From Candidatus Defluviibacterium haderslevense (GTDB taxonomy: Bacteria; Bacteroidota; Bacteroidia; Chitinophagales; Saprospiraceae), in contig JADJRL010000003.1 of the NCBI GenBank assembly GCA_016712225.1, forward strand, positions 827,001 through 891,000: a DNA stretch of 64,000 nt, written 5' to 3'. Position 1 is the stretch's first letter. Each line of letters starts with the position of its first letter. The notes under the pieces were generated by a model. That model did no database searches, had not been told where the DNA came from, and saw only the letters and a list, made by a program, of their open reading frames with translations. Positions 56,256-64,000 of this stretch are shown in pieces. A program made the translations under genes and the position numbers.

Positions 56256-56703
56256 CCCTACCCAAGGCCAGATTCAAAACATAAGATTTGATCCAAATCT
56301 AGACATAAGCCAGGAAGGAAATGCATTGAGAATCATGGGTACCAAAGATCGGGATTACACCATTACTTTCATAGATTCCAATGGCTGTGAAGTAACACAT
56401 CAGCTCCAGATACGAATCATTGATCATGAAGAATTCTTTACCCCCAATCTTTTCTCACCGAATCAAGATAATGTCAACGACACATGGAAACCAATAATTG
56501 GCACTTCTTTAGAAGTCATTCAAATTGCAGTCTACGATCGTTGGGGTGAGTCTGTATTTAGTTCTTCTGATAGAAATACAGGTTGGAATGGATTATATCG
56601 CAATAAACCTTGCATATCAGGTGTCTACATCTATATGATACAAGTAAAAGATAAAACTGGAAAAACTAAAACGTATTCAGGGGATCTGACTTTGGTGAGG
56701 TAA
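56256..56703 (+). pseudogene. Truncated 3' fragment of a T9SS type B cargo gene
   Basis: An open frame without an own start that joins the frame of the previous remnant. Its product ends with the gliding-motility C-terminal domain (FFTPNLFSPNQDNVNDTWKPI, IAVYDRWGESVF, GWNGLYRN, SGVYIYMIQVKDKTG). The rest of the expected large protein is missing. A gene caller may start at the TTG at 56203, but those first ~17 codons come from the out-of-frame CTD remnant. A deletion joining two cargo tails is inferred. Confidence 0.75.
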
Positions 56704-56716
56704 TTTAAGTACACTC

Positions 56717-56778
56717 TCAAACCGATTATCTGATGACCATTCGAACCGATTACTATTCATCCGAAAACCTTTCAGACT
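56717..56778 (+). repeat. Intergenic GATTACC repeat, copy 3
   Basis: Degenerate units AAACCGATTATCTGATGACC and ATTCGAACCGATTACTATTC, then AACCTTTCAG. Lies between the type B fragment and the 3' end of the Rpn nuclease gene. Confidence 0.7.
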
Positions 56779-56783
56779 GTTTA

Positions 56784-57701
56784 CTATATTATCTTCGCTT
56801 GTAATTCAGCGAATTGATCTGGGCGAATTTCCAAAATAGAGCATATTTCACTATTTGAAAATCCTCTTTTTGTCATGTTTTTTATTACCAATAGAATTTC
56901 AGCTTCTCGGCCTTCTTCTCGGCCTTCTTCTCGGCCTTCTTCTCGGCCTTCTTCCTTATACCTGACTTTGATCAATTCTTCAAGTCCCATACTCTTTTGA
57001 CTTTTTGTTAATTCATTTATTTCAGCTTCAAAGTTAACTCGTAATGTTGGTTCTTTTATAATGATGATCTCATTTAAAAAGTTCATCATACTCCTTACTT
57101 TATTCTGAGGATATCCCTTTTTTACTAAATTTCGAACCAAGTCTATTTTTCTTTCATATATATGCTCATCTCCCAACTTTCGGTTGTTTATCCATACCAA
57201 CACTGATAATATAACATGAGCAAAAATATTTGTTGATTGGCTCAGTTCTTTTTCATCTTGGCTTATAATTTTATAGGTATTAAATTCAAATGTAATCTTA
57301 GTTCCTAAATATTCCTTTTGATATTTTTTGGGGTGGTACTTTCGATCTTCGTCTGTATAGATTGCAAGTGCTGCAATAGGTCGATTATACTTTTCCATGA
57401 TTCGATAGTAGTAAATATACATTCTTCGAGCAAAATCCATATCTCGATAACCTTGTACTTCTACATGAACCAGTATCCATTCTTCAATTCCTGCTAATGT
57501 ATATACTTTAATAAGTTTATCCACATATCGCCTATTATTCGCAGATTCTGGAAATAATTGATCTAATTCTTTATCCAAAAACTCAGGCTTCCTATTCAGA
57601 TCAAATTCCTTCACCCCTTTTTCAAAAAAAAATAGCAGAAATTCATCACACAAGTCTTCAATGATTCCTTTCCAAAGTATATCCTTATGTTTTAACATCA
57701 T
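56784..57701 (-). CDS. Rpn-family recombination-promoting nuclease / putative transposase
   Basis: A 305-residue protein of the Rpn (YhgA-like) PD-(D/E)XK nuclease family, described as promoting RecA-independent recombination. Core features are ELDQLFPE, the active-site strand WILVHVEVQGYRD (Glu-x-Gln with later charged residue), MDFARRMYIYYYRI, and PIAALAIYTDED. A C-terminal four-fold EGRE repeat (near residue 255), encoded by four exact 12-nt units, then a helical EICSILEIRPDQFAEL tail. Members commonly lie in accessory regions. Repeats flank it on both sides (56717 and 57760). Confidence 0.85.
   Translation of the reverse strand: MMLKHKDILWKGIIEDLCDEFLLFFFEKGVKEFDLNRKPEFLDKELDQLFPESANNRRYVDKLIKVYTLAGIEEWILVHVEVQGYRDMDFARRMYIYYYRIMEKYNRPIAALAIYTDEDRKYHPKKYQKEYLGTKITFEFNTYKIISQDEKELSQSTNIFAHVILSVLVWINNRKLGDEHIYERKIDLVRNLVKKGYPQNKVRSMMNFLNEIIIIKEPTLRVNFEAEINELTKSQKSMGLEELIKVRYKEEGREEGREEGREEGREAEILLVIKNMTKRGFSNSEICSILEIRPDQFAELQAKII
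56904..56951 (-). repeat. 12-nt in-frame tandem repeat within the Rpn gene
   Basis: Four perfect copies of TTCTCGGCCTTC encode EGRE four times. In-frame unit size means slippage changes length without a frameshift. Confidence 0.85.
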
Positions 57702-57759
57702 ACAAACTTACAATCCTTTTAATTAATATATCATCTGAATTTAAACATTTAACCCAAGA

Positions 57760-57815
57760 ACCAGACTACCTTCCAACCCGATTACCCGATTACCATTCGA
57801 ACAGATTACCAATCA
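57760..57815 (+). repeat. Intergenic GATTACC repeat, copy 4
   Basis: CCAACCCGATTACCCGATTACC and ATTCGAACAGATTACCAATC, just upstream of the Rpn gene. With copy 3 it brackets that gene. Confidence 0.72.
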
Positions 57816-57964
57816 ACATGGAAATGCTCAAAAAATGATAGAATTTGATTTATTTACTTGTGAAATTAATATCTTTAGGTTTGAATGTTAATATTTGATG
57901 CTATTGTTGAGAAAATTCTAGAACTATATTTAAAAGTCAAAAATCTAAATATTAAATTAGCGTA

Positions 57965-58195
57965 ATGAATATAGATGAAGTAAAAGTAAAATTAGTTCAT
58001 GATATACTTGAAATACAAGATGAGCACTTATTGCTTGGTATCGAAAATTTATTATTGTCGATTTCTAGTAATCATGAAAAATTTGTTCCTATGAGCATCG
58101 AAGAATTGGATGAAAGAATTGTAAAATCAGAGCAAGATTTCACAGATGAAAAATATATAGCCGCTAAAGAACTTATCACCAAATACTCCAGGTGA
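57965..58195 (+). CDS. Addiction-module antitoxin-like protein
   Basis: A 76-residue protein resembling Bacteroidota antitoxins of RelE/ParE-type modules. A helical N-terminus (EVKVKLVHDILEIQDEHLLLGIENLLLSI) and a Glu-rich toxin-binding tail with MSIEELDERIVKSEQDF and KELITKYS are visible. Its TGA overlaps the GTG of a toxin-like start (GTGA) at 58192, the standard arrangement, but the toxin is cut short. It is therefore probably an orphan antitoxin. Confidence 0.7.
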   Translation: MNIDEVKVKLVHDILEIQDEHLLLGIENLLLSISSNHEKFVPMSIEELDERIVKSEQDFTDEKYIAAKELITKYSR

Positions 58196-58359
58196 ATTAT
58201 GAAGTTGTTTGGTCAGATTTTTTCAGAATAATTACCATCAATACCGATTACCCGATCACCTTCTCACCTGATTACCTGATCACCATTCAAACTGATTACC
58301 TTTCAGGATTTCCTCCCAAAACAATTACCATCCAAACCGATTACCTTCCCAACCGATGA
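58192..58359 (+). pseudogene. Truncated RelE/ParE-type toxin start running into repeat array
   Basis: GTG at 58192 overlaps the antitoxin stop. The first codons read M-N-Y-E-V-V-W-S-D-F-F, a typical beginning for a RelE/ParE-like toxin. After about 12 codons the frame enters the repeat array, reading ITINTDYPIT-type residues until TGA at 58357. None of the toxin core is left, so it cannot be functional. Confidence 0.6.
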
Positions 58360-58452
58360 CCCGATATCCTCCCAAACCGATTACCCGATCACCATTCAAA
58401 CCGATCACCATTCAAACCGATTACCAACCCAACCGATTACCTTTCACACTGA
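58233..58452 (+). repeat. Intergenic GATTACC repeat array, longest copy
   Basis: About a dozen degenerate units of ATTCAAACCGATTACC with CGATCACC variants in ~220 nt between the broken toxin and the P-type ATPase 3' end. Unit spacing is irregular (about 16 to 24 nt) and there are no unique spacers, so it is not a CRISPR array. Confidence 0.85.
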
Positions 58453-58458
58453 CGCCTT

Positions 58459-60342
58459 CTACTCAAACCCCCTCAATCTCAAACTCAACAATATAACAAT
58501 TAATGTCACTCCTACATCAGCAGCAATAGCCAACACTAAATGGCTAATTCCAAAGATCGCAAGTGTGATAAAAATAAGTTTCACTGCAATGGCTCCAATG
58601 GTATTCATTTTAATTCGCGATAAAGTAGCTTTACTTAAACGAATTAAAAAAGGGATGAGGGATAATTTGTCATTCATTAATGCAATATTGGCGGTCTCTA
58701 TCGCAGTGTCACTTCCAGCTGCACCCATGGCGATTCCCACTGTAGATCTTGCTAATGCTGGTGCATCATTGATCCCATCACCTACCATGGCTACAGTTTT
58801 ATATTCAATTAAAAGTTCTTTGATTCTATCTTCTTTATCCTCAGGAAGTAGACCACCAAATATTTTTTTGATACCAACTTGCTTGGCTACATAATGTGCT
58901 GCGTTTTCGTGGTCTCCAGTCAGCATTATGGTTTCTATATTTAGCTCTTTTAATTCGAGTAATGCTGTTACACTATCTGGTTTTATTTCATCCATTAAAC
59001 CTATGATTCCACCAACCCCATTTCCAAAACTAACGACTACACTGGTTTTACCTTGTGAAGTCAATTGTTCTACAATACGCTCTGCTTCTTGGTCAATAGC
59101 TTGATGTTCTTTTATAAATTCTAACTTGCCAACGTACACTGTTTCATCTTCACAAACTAAACACTTTGCCGTCGCCCCTTTACCCATGATGCTTTTAAAT
59201 AATTCAGCTTTATGTGGTTCAAATCCTTCTCTTTTGCTTGCATCTACTATGGCCTGAGCCAACGGGTGTTCGCTAAATATTTCTGCTCCTGCGGTGCATG
59301 CTAAAAGCTCTTCTCTGCTCGTTCCATTCAATGTAATTACATCGGACACTATTGGATTCCCAAAAGTGATCGTTCGTGTTTTGTCTAAGGCAATTGCTTT
59401 AATAGAAGCCAAAGCTTCAATGTATTTTCCACCCTTAACCAAGGCTCCTTTTGAGGTTGCATTTCCAATAGCAGCATAGATAGCAACTGGTGTTGATATG
59501 ACTAATGCACAAGGACAAGCAATGACTAATAAAGTTATAGCTTGTTGTAACCAATGGTTGAAATCCAAATGAAAAATGAAAACAGGAATTGCGAAAACCA
59601 AGATGGCAATGGAAATAATCGTAGGCGTATAATATCTTGAAAATCGTTGTATGAATTTTTGGGTATCGCTTTTATTCGCTGATGCTTCAAAGGTGAGACG
59701 AACTATTTTTGAAAATGTAGTATCTACAGAAAGTTTAGTTGTTTCCATTTCTATAAATCCATTTTTATTAAGAGTACCTGCAAAAAGATTATCCCCATTA
59801 TGTTTATCTTTTGGAATGGGTTCTCCTGTTATTGCAGCCTCGTCAACTGTAGTTTCGCCTGAAATTATTTTTCCGTCCAACGGTATCATTTCACCAGGTT
59901 TGACTTGAATGATTGTGCCGATCTTAATTTTATCAATGGCAATGCTAGCGTTTTCTGTTTTTACAAAAGCAGTTTTTGGTGCTTTACTTATTAATTCATC
60001 TAATGCAGATTTAGAATGTTCTATTCCAATATCTTCTAATCGCTCACCTAATACATACAGCACGATGACTACCGCCGCTTCAGGATATTCGCCTAAATAA
60101 AATGCTCCGATAACTGCAATGGTCATGAGCAAATTGATACTACTGAATTGGAGTTTGAACATTGCTTTTACGCCATTCCATAAAACACTGTAGCCAATTC
60201 CTAAAATGAAAATGACGAAAATGAAAGGCGCATAAGGCATGGGTAGGTGTATGCCGATGATGGATAAGATCTCTAATGCAACTACTATAACAATAGCCGA
60301 CAGTAGAATGAGAAATTTATTATCGTTAATTGGTATTTTCAT
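58459..60342 (-). CDS. Heavy-metal P1B-ATPase (Zn/Cd type) with DKTRT motif
   Basis: A 627-residue inner-membrane metal exporter resembling ZntA/CadA without an N-terminal HMA domain. TGEP (172-175), the CPC membrane motif (276-278), SEHPLAQ, TGDHENAA and [11 protein letters not shown] are present. The phosphorylation motif reads DKTRT (Asp320, Arg323) rather than the invariant DKTGT; the codon at 59374-59376 is CGA where GGA is expected, a single-base change. Otherwise the gene is intact. It overlaps the DUF3703 gene by 17 nt and is last in the metal operon. Confidence 0.9.
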   Translation of the reverse strand: MKIPINDNKFLILLSAIVIVVALEILSIIGIHLPMPYAPFIFVIFILGIGYSVLWNGVKAMFKLQFSSINLLMTIAVIGAFYLGEYPEAAVVIVLYVLGERLEDIGIEHSKSALDELISKAPKTAFVKTENASIAIDKIKIGTIIQVKPGEMIPLDGKIISGETTVDEAAITGEPIPKDKHNGDNLFAGTLNKNGFIEMETTKLSVDTTFSKIVRLTFEASANKSDTQKFIQRFSRYYTPTIISIAILVFAIPVFIFHLDFNHWLQQAITLLVIACPCALVISTPVAIYAAIGNATSKGALVKGGKYIEALASIKAIALDKTRTITFGNPIVSDVITLNGTSREELLACTAGAEIFSEHPLAQAIVDASKREGFEPHKAELFKSIMGKGATAKCLVCEDETVYVGKLEFIKEHQAIDQEAERIVEQLTSQGKTSVVVSFGNGVGGIIGLMDEIKPDSVTALLELKELNIETIMLTGDHENAAHYVAKQVGIKKIFGGLLPEDKEDRIKELLIEYKTVAMVGDGINDAPALARSTVGIAMGAAGSDTAIETANIALMNDKLSLIPFLIRLSKATLSRIKMNTIGAIAVKLIFITLAIFGISHLVLAIAADVGVTLIVILLSLRLRGFE

Positions 60343-60709
60343 TGATTGAATGTGTTTTAATTATGAATAGTAAATCCTCAGGAATTTCCATAACTTGCAG
60401 TGGTGGAACATTTGCACCTCCTGTGTTTCCGATAGGAATATTTCCAACAAAAGACTTTAAACCCCCGACTAATAGCCGTGGAATTTGCCCGATAATTTCT
60501 TTATTGTTTTTGGTTTTGATTCCGAACAGCAACATTTTCCAATGAACGAAAGTGTGTGCGATTGGGTAAAGTTGTCCAAGTATATGTGCCCGTTCTAGGT
60601 GTCGCCAACTTTGCTGAAAATACCCTTTGAAAAAGGTATTTTCAGCTTCAGTAAGTTCTTGTTGAAAGTATGATTTTAAAGATGTAGGCATAGATGAGTT
60701 GAATTTCAT
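60326..60709 (-). CDS. DUF3703 family protein
   Basis: A 127-residue cytoplasmic protein. The conserved blocks are AWRHLERAHILGQ-like SWRHLERAHILGQLYPIAHTFVHWKMLLFG, EIIGQIPRLLVGG, and IPIGNTGGANVPP, then PEDLLFII. These mark DUF3703, a family repeatedly found beside heavy-metal efflux genes. Function unknown. Met1 or Met7 may be the start. It overlaps the ATPase gene and follows the metal-binding lipoprotein. Confidence 0.87.
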   Translation of the reverse strand: MKFNSSMPTSLKSYFQQELTEAENTFFKGYFQQSWRHLERAHILGQLYPIAHTFVHWKMLLFGIKTKNNKEIIGQIPRLLVGGLKSFVGNIPIGNTGGANVPPLQVMEIPEDLLFIIKTHSINENTN

Positions 60710-60720
60710 TACTTAATATT

Positions 60721-61035
60721 TTAATGCTTGTGTCCATCACCTTCTTTGTGATCATGTCCATCACCATTTTTGTGATCATGTCCATCACCTTCTTTGTGGT
60801 CGGAATGTTCTTTTTCGACCAATTCCATTTTACAAACAGGGCAAGTTCCTTTTTTCTCGTAGGTTTTACCTTTTTCGCAATCCATTGGACATTTGTAAAC
60901 AGTTTCATGATTATCACCATCTATGTGATTGTGTTTACCTTGTTCTGTCATTGTCTTTTTTTCTGTATTGTTGCAACTAGTCATTCCAAATGTTAATGCT
61001 ACTAAAAGCATTGCTGATAAAATTAATTTTTTCAT
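60721..61035 (-). CDS. His-rich heavy-metal-binding lipoprotein
   Basis: A 104-residue lipoprotein (leader with GMTSC, lipidated Cys21). It carries one heavy-metal-binding module (YKCPMDCEKGKTYEKKGTCPVCKMEL, residues ~47-72) and a His-rich tail of three GDGHDHK-type repeats (HKEGDGHDHKNGDGHDHK) ending GHKH. Likely buffers Zn, Cd, Ni or Cu in the periplasm and delivers it to the efflux system. It lies 11 nt upstream of the DUF3703 gene and follows the RND adaptor gene. Confidence 0.87.
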   Translation of the reverse strand: MKKLILSAMLLVALTFGMTSCNNTEKKTMTEQGKHNHIDGDNHETVYKCPMDCEKGKTYEKKGTCPVCKMELVEKEHSDHKEGDGHDHKNGDGHDHKEGDGHKH

Positions 61036-61075
61036 TTTTACTGATTTAAATTATTGTTATGTTAATAAAAAATAT

Positions 61076-62380
61076 TTAATGTTGATGGCCTTCACCTTTG
61101 TTGCTCATTTTGGCAAGTATAAAAAAGGCTCCTTTAGTTACTATTTTACTATTTTTAGGAATTTCTTTAAGCAATGTAATTTCGCTGTAACCTATATCTG
61201 TAGTTCCTTTTCGAACTGGAATTTTTTCAAAGCTTGTTCCTTTCTCATTCTTAGGCTCTGCTTCCTTTTCGGTATGGCTATGTCCGTGTTCATCGTGATT
61301 ATGTTCCGCAGTTTCTTCTGCGCCGTGATCATGGTGTTCTTCTTCGGTGTGAGCATCAGTCACAATAAAAATATAGTCCTGTCCTTCATGGCTTACAATG
61401 GCATCTGTGGGTACAGCATCTAGCGTTGCGTTTTCTAAGCTGACCAAAGCAGTAATACTCATTCCATCAATCAAACCTTGCTTATTTCCTTTTACCTTAG
61501 CATGTATGGCAATTGCTTTGGTATTTTGTTCAAAGGTATTGCTAATGGCGTATACATCGGCATCGTATTCTTTGCCTGGATTATTCGTTAGTGTAAAGTG
61601 AATGGTTTGCCCTTCCTTGAGCTTGGCCAAATCTTTTTCATATACATATAGATCCAAATGCAATTGACTATTATCCACAATTTCAGCAATCGTGTTGTTC
61701 CCATCCACATAGCTACCAATATTGACCATTACATTACTTATTACACCACTGATTGGACTTGTGATTTTTACTATGGACTGAATGTTTTCATTCGTAAGTG
61801 TTAATGGATTTATACCGATTAATTCTAATTGTTTTTTCAAACTTGCTTTTCTGGATTTTAAAATCTTCAACTCCGTCTCAGTTATTTGCAAATTTTTTAA
61901 AGCTCCTGCATTTCCTTGTTGTAATTCATTTTGTCTGTTGAATTCTAACTGAGCTAAATCTACTTTCGATAAAACAGTAATATATTCTTCTTGCATAGTG
62001 ATAAAAGAATTATTTGAGATCGTTGCGATGGTCTGTCCTTTTGTAACCGTGTTTCCTGATTGTACTAAAATGGATTTTATAACTCCTCCTATGAAAGCTG
62101 TTGCATTGGCTCTATTTTGATTAGGCACTTTGAGTAATCCATTCGCTTTTAGAGAAGCTGTAAGTTGCTTTTTCTCAATATTTCCCAATTCAATTTTGAT
62201 GGATTTCATTTGTTCCATGGTTAACATGGTTGTGTTAACATTCTCATGTTCGTCATGGGCTTCTTCAGCATGCGCTGCCTCTGATCCATGGTTATGTCCA
62301 TCTCCTTTTGTGTGTTCCTTACAATTGTTAAAAAGGAAGCTTACTGAAGCAAAAAATATGATGATGATTAATTTATTCAT
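61076..62380 (-). CDS. RND efflux periplasmic adaptor (CusB/CzcB-like) lipoprotein
   Basis: A 434-residue membrane-fusion protein. The lipobox is FNNC (Cys20). Residues ~85-270 show the lipoyl-like and alpha-hairpin parts (GGVIKSILVQSGNTVTKGQTIATI, TSPISGVISNVMVNIGSYVDGNN), then beta-barrel (DLYVYEKDLAKLKEGQTIHFTL) and membrane-proximal regions. Two His-rich stretches, HEEHDEHENV-like near 40 and EEEHHDHGAEETAEHNHDEHGHSHTE near 350, suggest direct metal binding. It connects the RND pump to the outer-membrane channel. Its partner pump gene is 12 nt upstream. Confidence 0.92.
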   Translation of the reverse strand: MNKLIIIIFFASVSFLFNNCKEHTKGDGHNHGSEAAHAEEAHDEHENVNTTMLTMEQMKSIKIELGNIEKKQLTASLKANGLLKVPNQNRANATAFIGGVIKSILVQSGNTVTKGQTIATISNNSFITMQEEYITVLSKVDLAQLEFNRQNELQQGNAGALKNLQITETELKILKSRKASLKKQLELIGINPLTLTNENIQSIVKITSPISGVISNVMVNIGSYVDGNNTIAEIVDNSQLHLDLYVYEKDLAKLKEGQTIHFTLTNNPGKEYDADVYAISNTFEQNTKAIAIHAKVKGNKQGLIDGMSITALVSLENATLDAVPTDAIVSHEGQDYIFIVTDAHTEEEHHDHGAEETAEHNHDEHGHSHTEKEAEPKNEKGTSFEKIPVRKGTTDIGYSEITLLKEIPKNSKIVTKGAFFILAKMSNKGEGHQH

Positions 62381-62392
62381 TGTAATTAATTT

Positions 62393-64000
<1,608 letters not shown>

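Noticed and set aside
56784..57701. Insertion sequence carrying a transposase
   Set aside because: The Rpn protein is a PD-(D/E)XK nuclease-type family; no terminal inverted repeats or target-site duplications were found, only the intergenic repeats.
58233..58452. CRISPR array
   Set aside because: Units are short, degenerate and irregularly spaced, with no unique spacers and no cas genes nearby.

Overview
The window is AT-rich DNA from a member of the Bacteroidota. The best fit is a Saprospiraceae-like, free-living or activated-sludge bacterium; this placement is inferred from gene content, not from a marker-gene comparison. The signs are about a dozen proteins with C-terminal type IX secretion (T9SS) sorting domains of both type A and type B, DUF4199, DUF6958 and Cdd1-like small proteins, OMP_b-brl_3-type receptors, a CusA-type transporter fused to TolC, and TAnnTTTG promoter-like boxes. 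No rRNA, tRNA, CRISPR array, phage or insertion sequence was found, and no T9SS machinery genes are present, only cargo.

Layout. 1-13 kb: the end of an outer-membrane receptor, a secreted SGNH-like protein, small metabolic and stress genes (GNAT acetyltransferase, beta-carbonic anhydrase), a secreted serine hydrolase followed by an AraC regulator, a CotH/lamin-tail surface protein, two tandem outer-membrane barrel paralogues and a DUF6958-Cdd1 pair. 13-27 kb: secreted degradative or surface proteins (two Asp-box propellers, a GH30 glycosidase, two M28 peptidases) and a GH2 beta-galactosidase-fold lipoprotein that has lost its catalytic residues. 27-31 kb: housekeeping (SRPBCC/GyrI-like, M15 peptidase, thioredoxin-like, HAD phosphatase, recX).

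31-44 kb: a copper island, all on the minus strand. It holds an ECF sigma factor overlapping a membrane-anchored putative anti-sigma/barrel protein, an MbnP-family copper protein, two MauG/MbnH-like di-heme proteins, a T9SS multicopper oxidase, a copper P-type ATPase, a Met/Cys-rich copper-binding protein and a fusion of a CopA-type multicopper oxidase with a CopB-like barrel. nadB follows. 45-58 kb: a repeat-rich accessory region with a 1350-residue adhesin-like T9SS type B protein bracketed by near-identical 36-nt direct repeats, two T9SS cargo genes, fragments of two broken cargo genes, an Rpn-family nuclease gene flanked by an intergenic repeat family, and an antitoxin whose toxin is cut off by the same repeat. 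58-64 kb: a second metal-resistance operon (Zn/Cd-type P-ATPase with a DKTRT motif, DUF3703, a His-rich metal-binding lipoprotein, an RND adaptor, and an RND pump fused to TolC) that runs off the window end.

The two metal clusters share the same small C-P-M...C-x-x-C-x-M heavy-metal-binding module in several proteins. Together they suggest layered handling of Cu(I)/Cu(II) and divalent metals: cytoplasmic export by P-type ATPases, periplasmic buffering and oxidation, and trans-envelope efflux. Most other genes are secreted through T9SS and probably serve polymer breakdown and surface adhesion.
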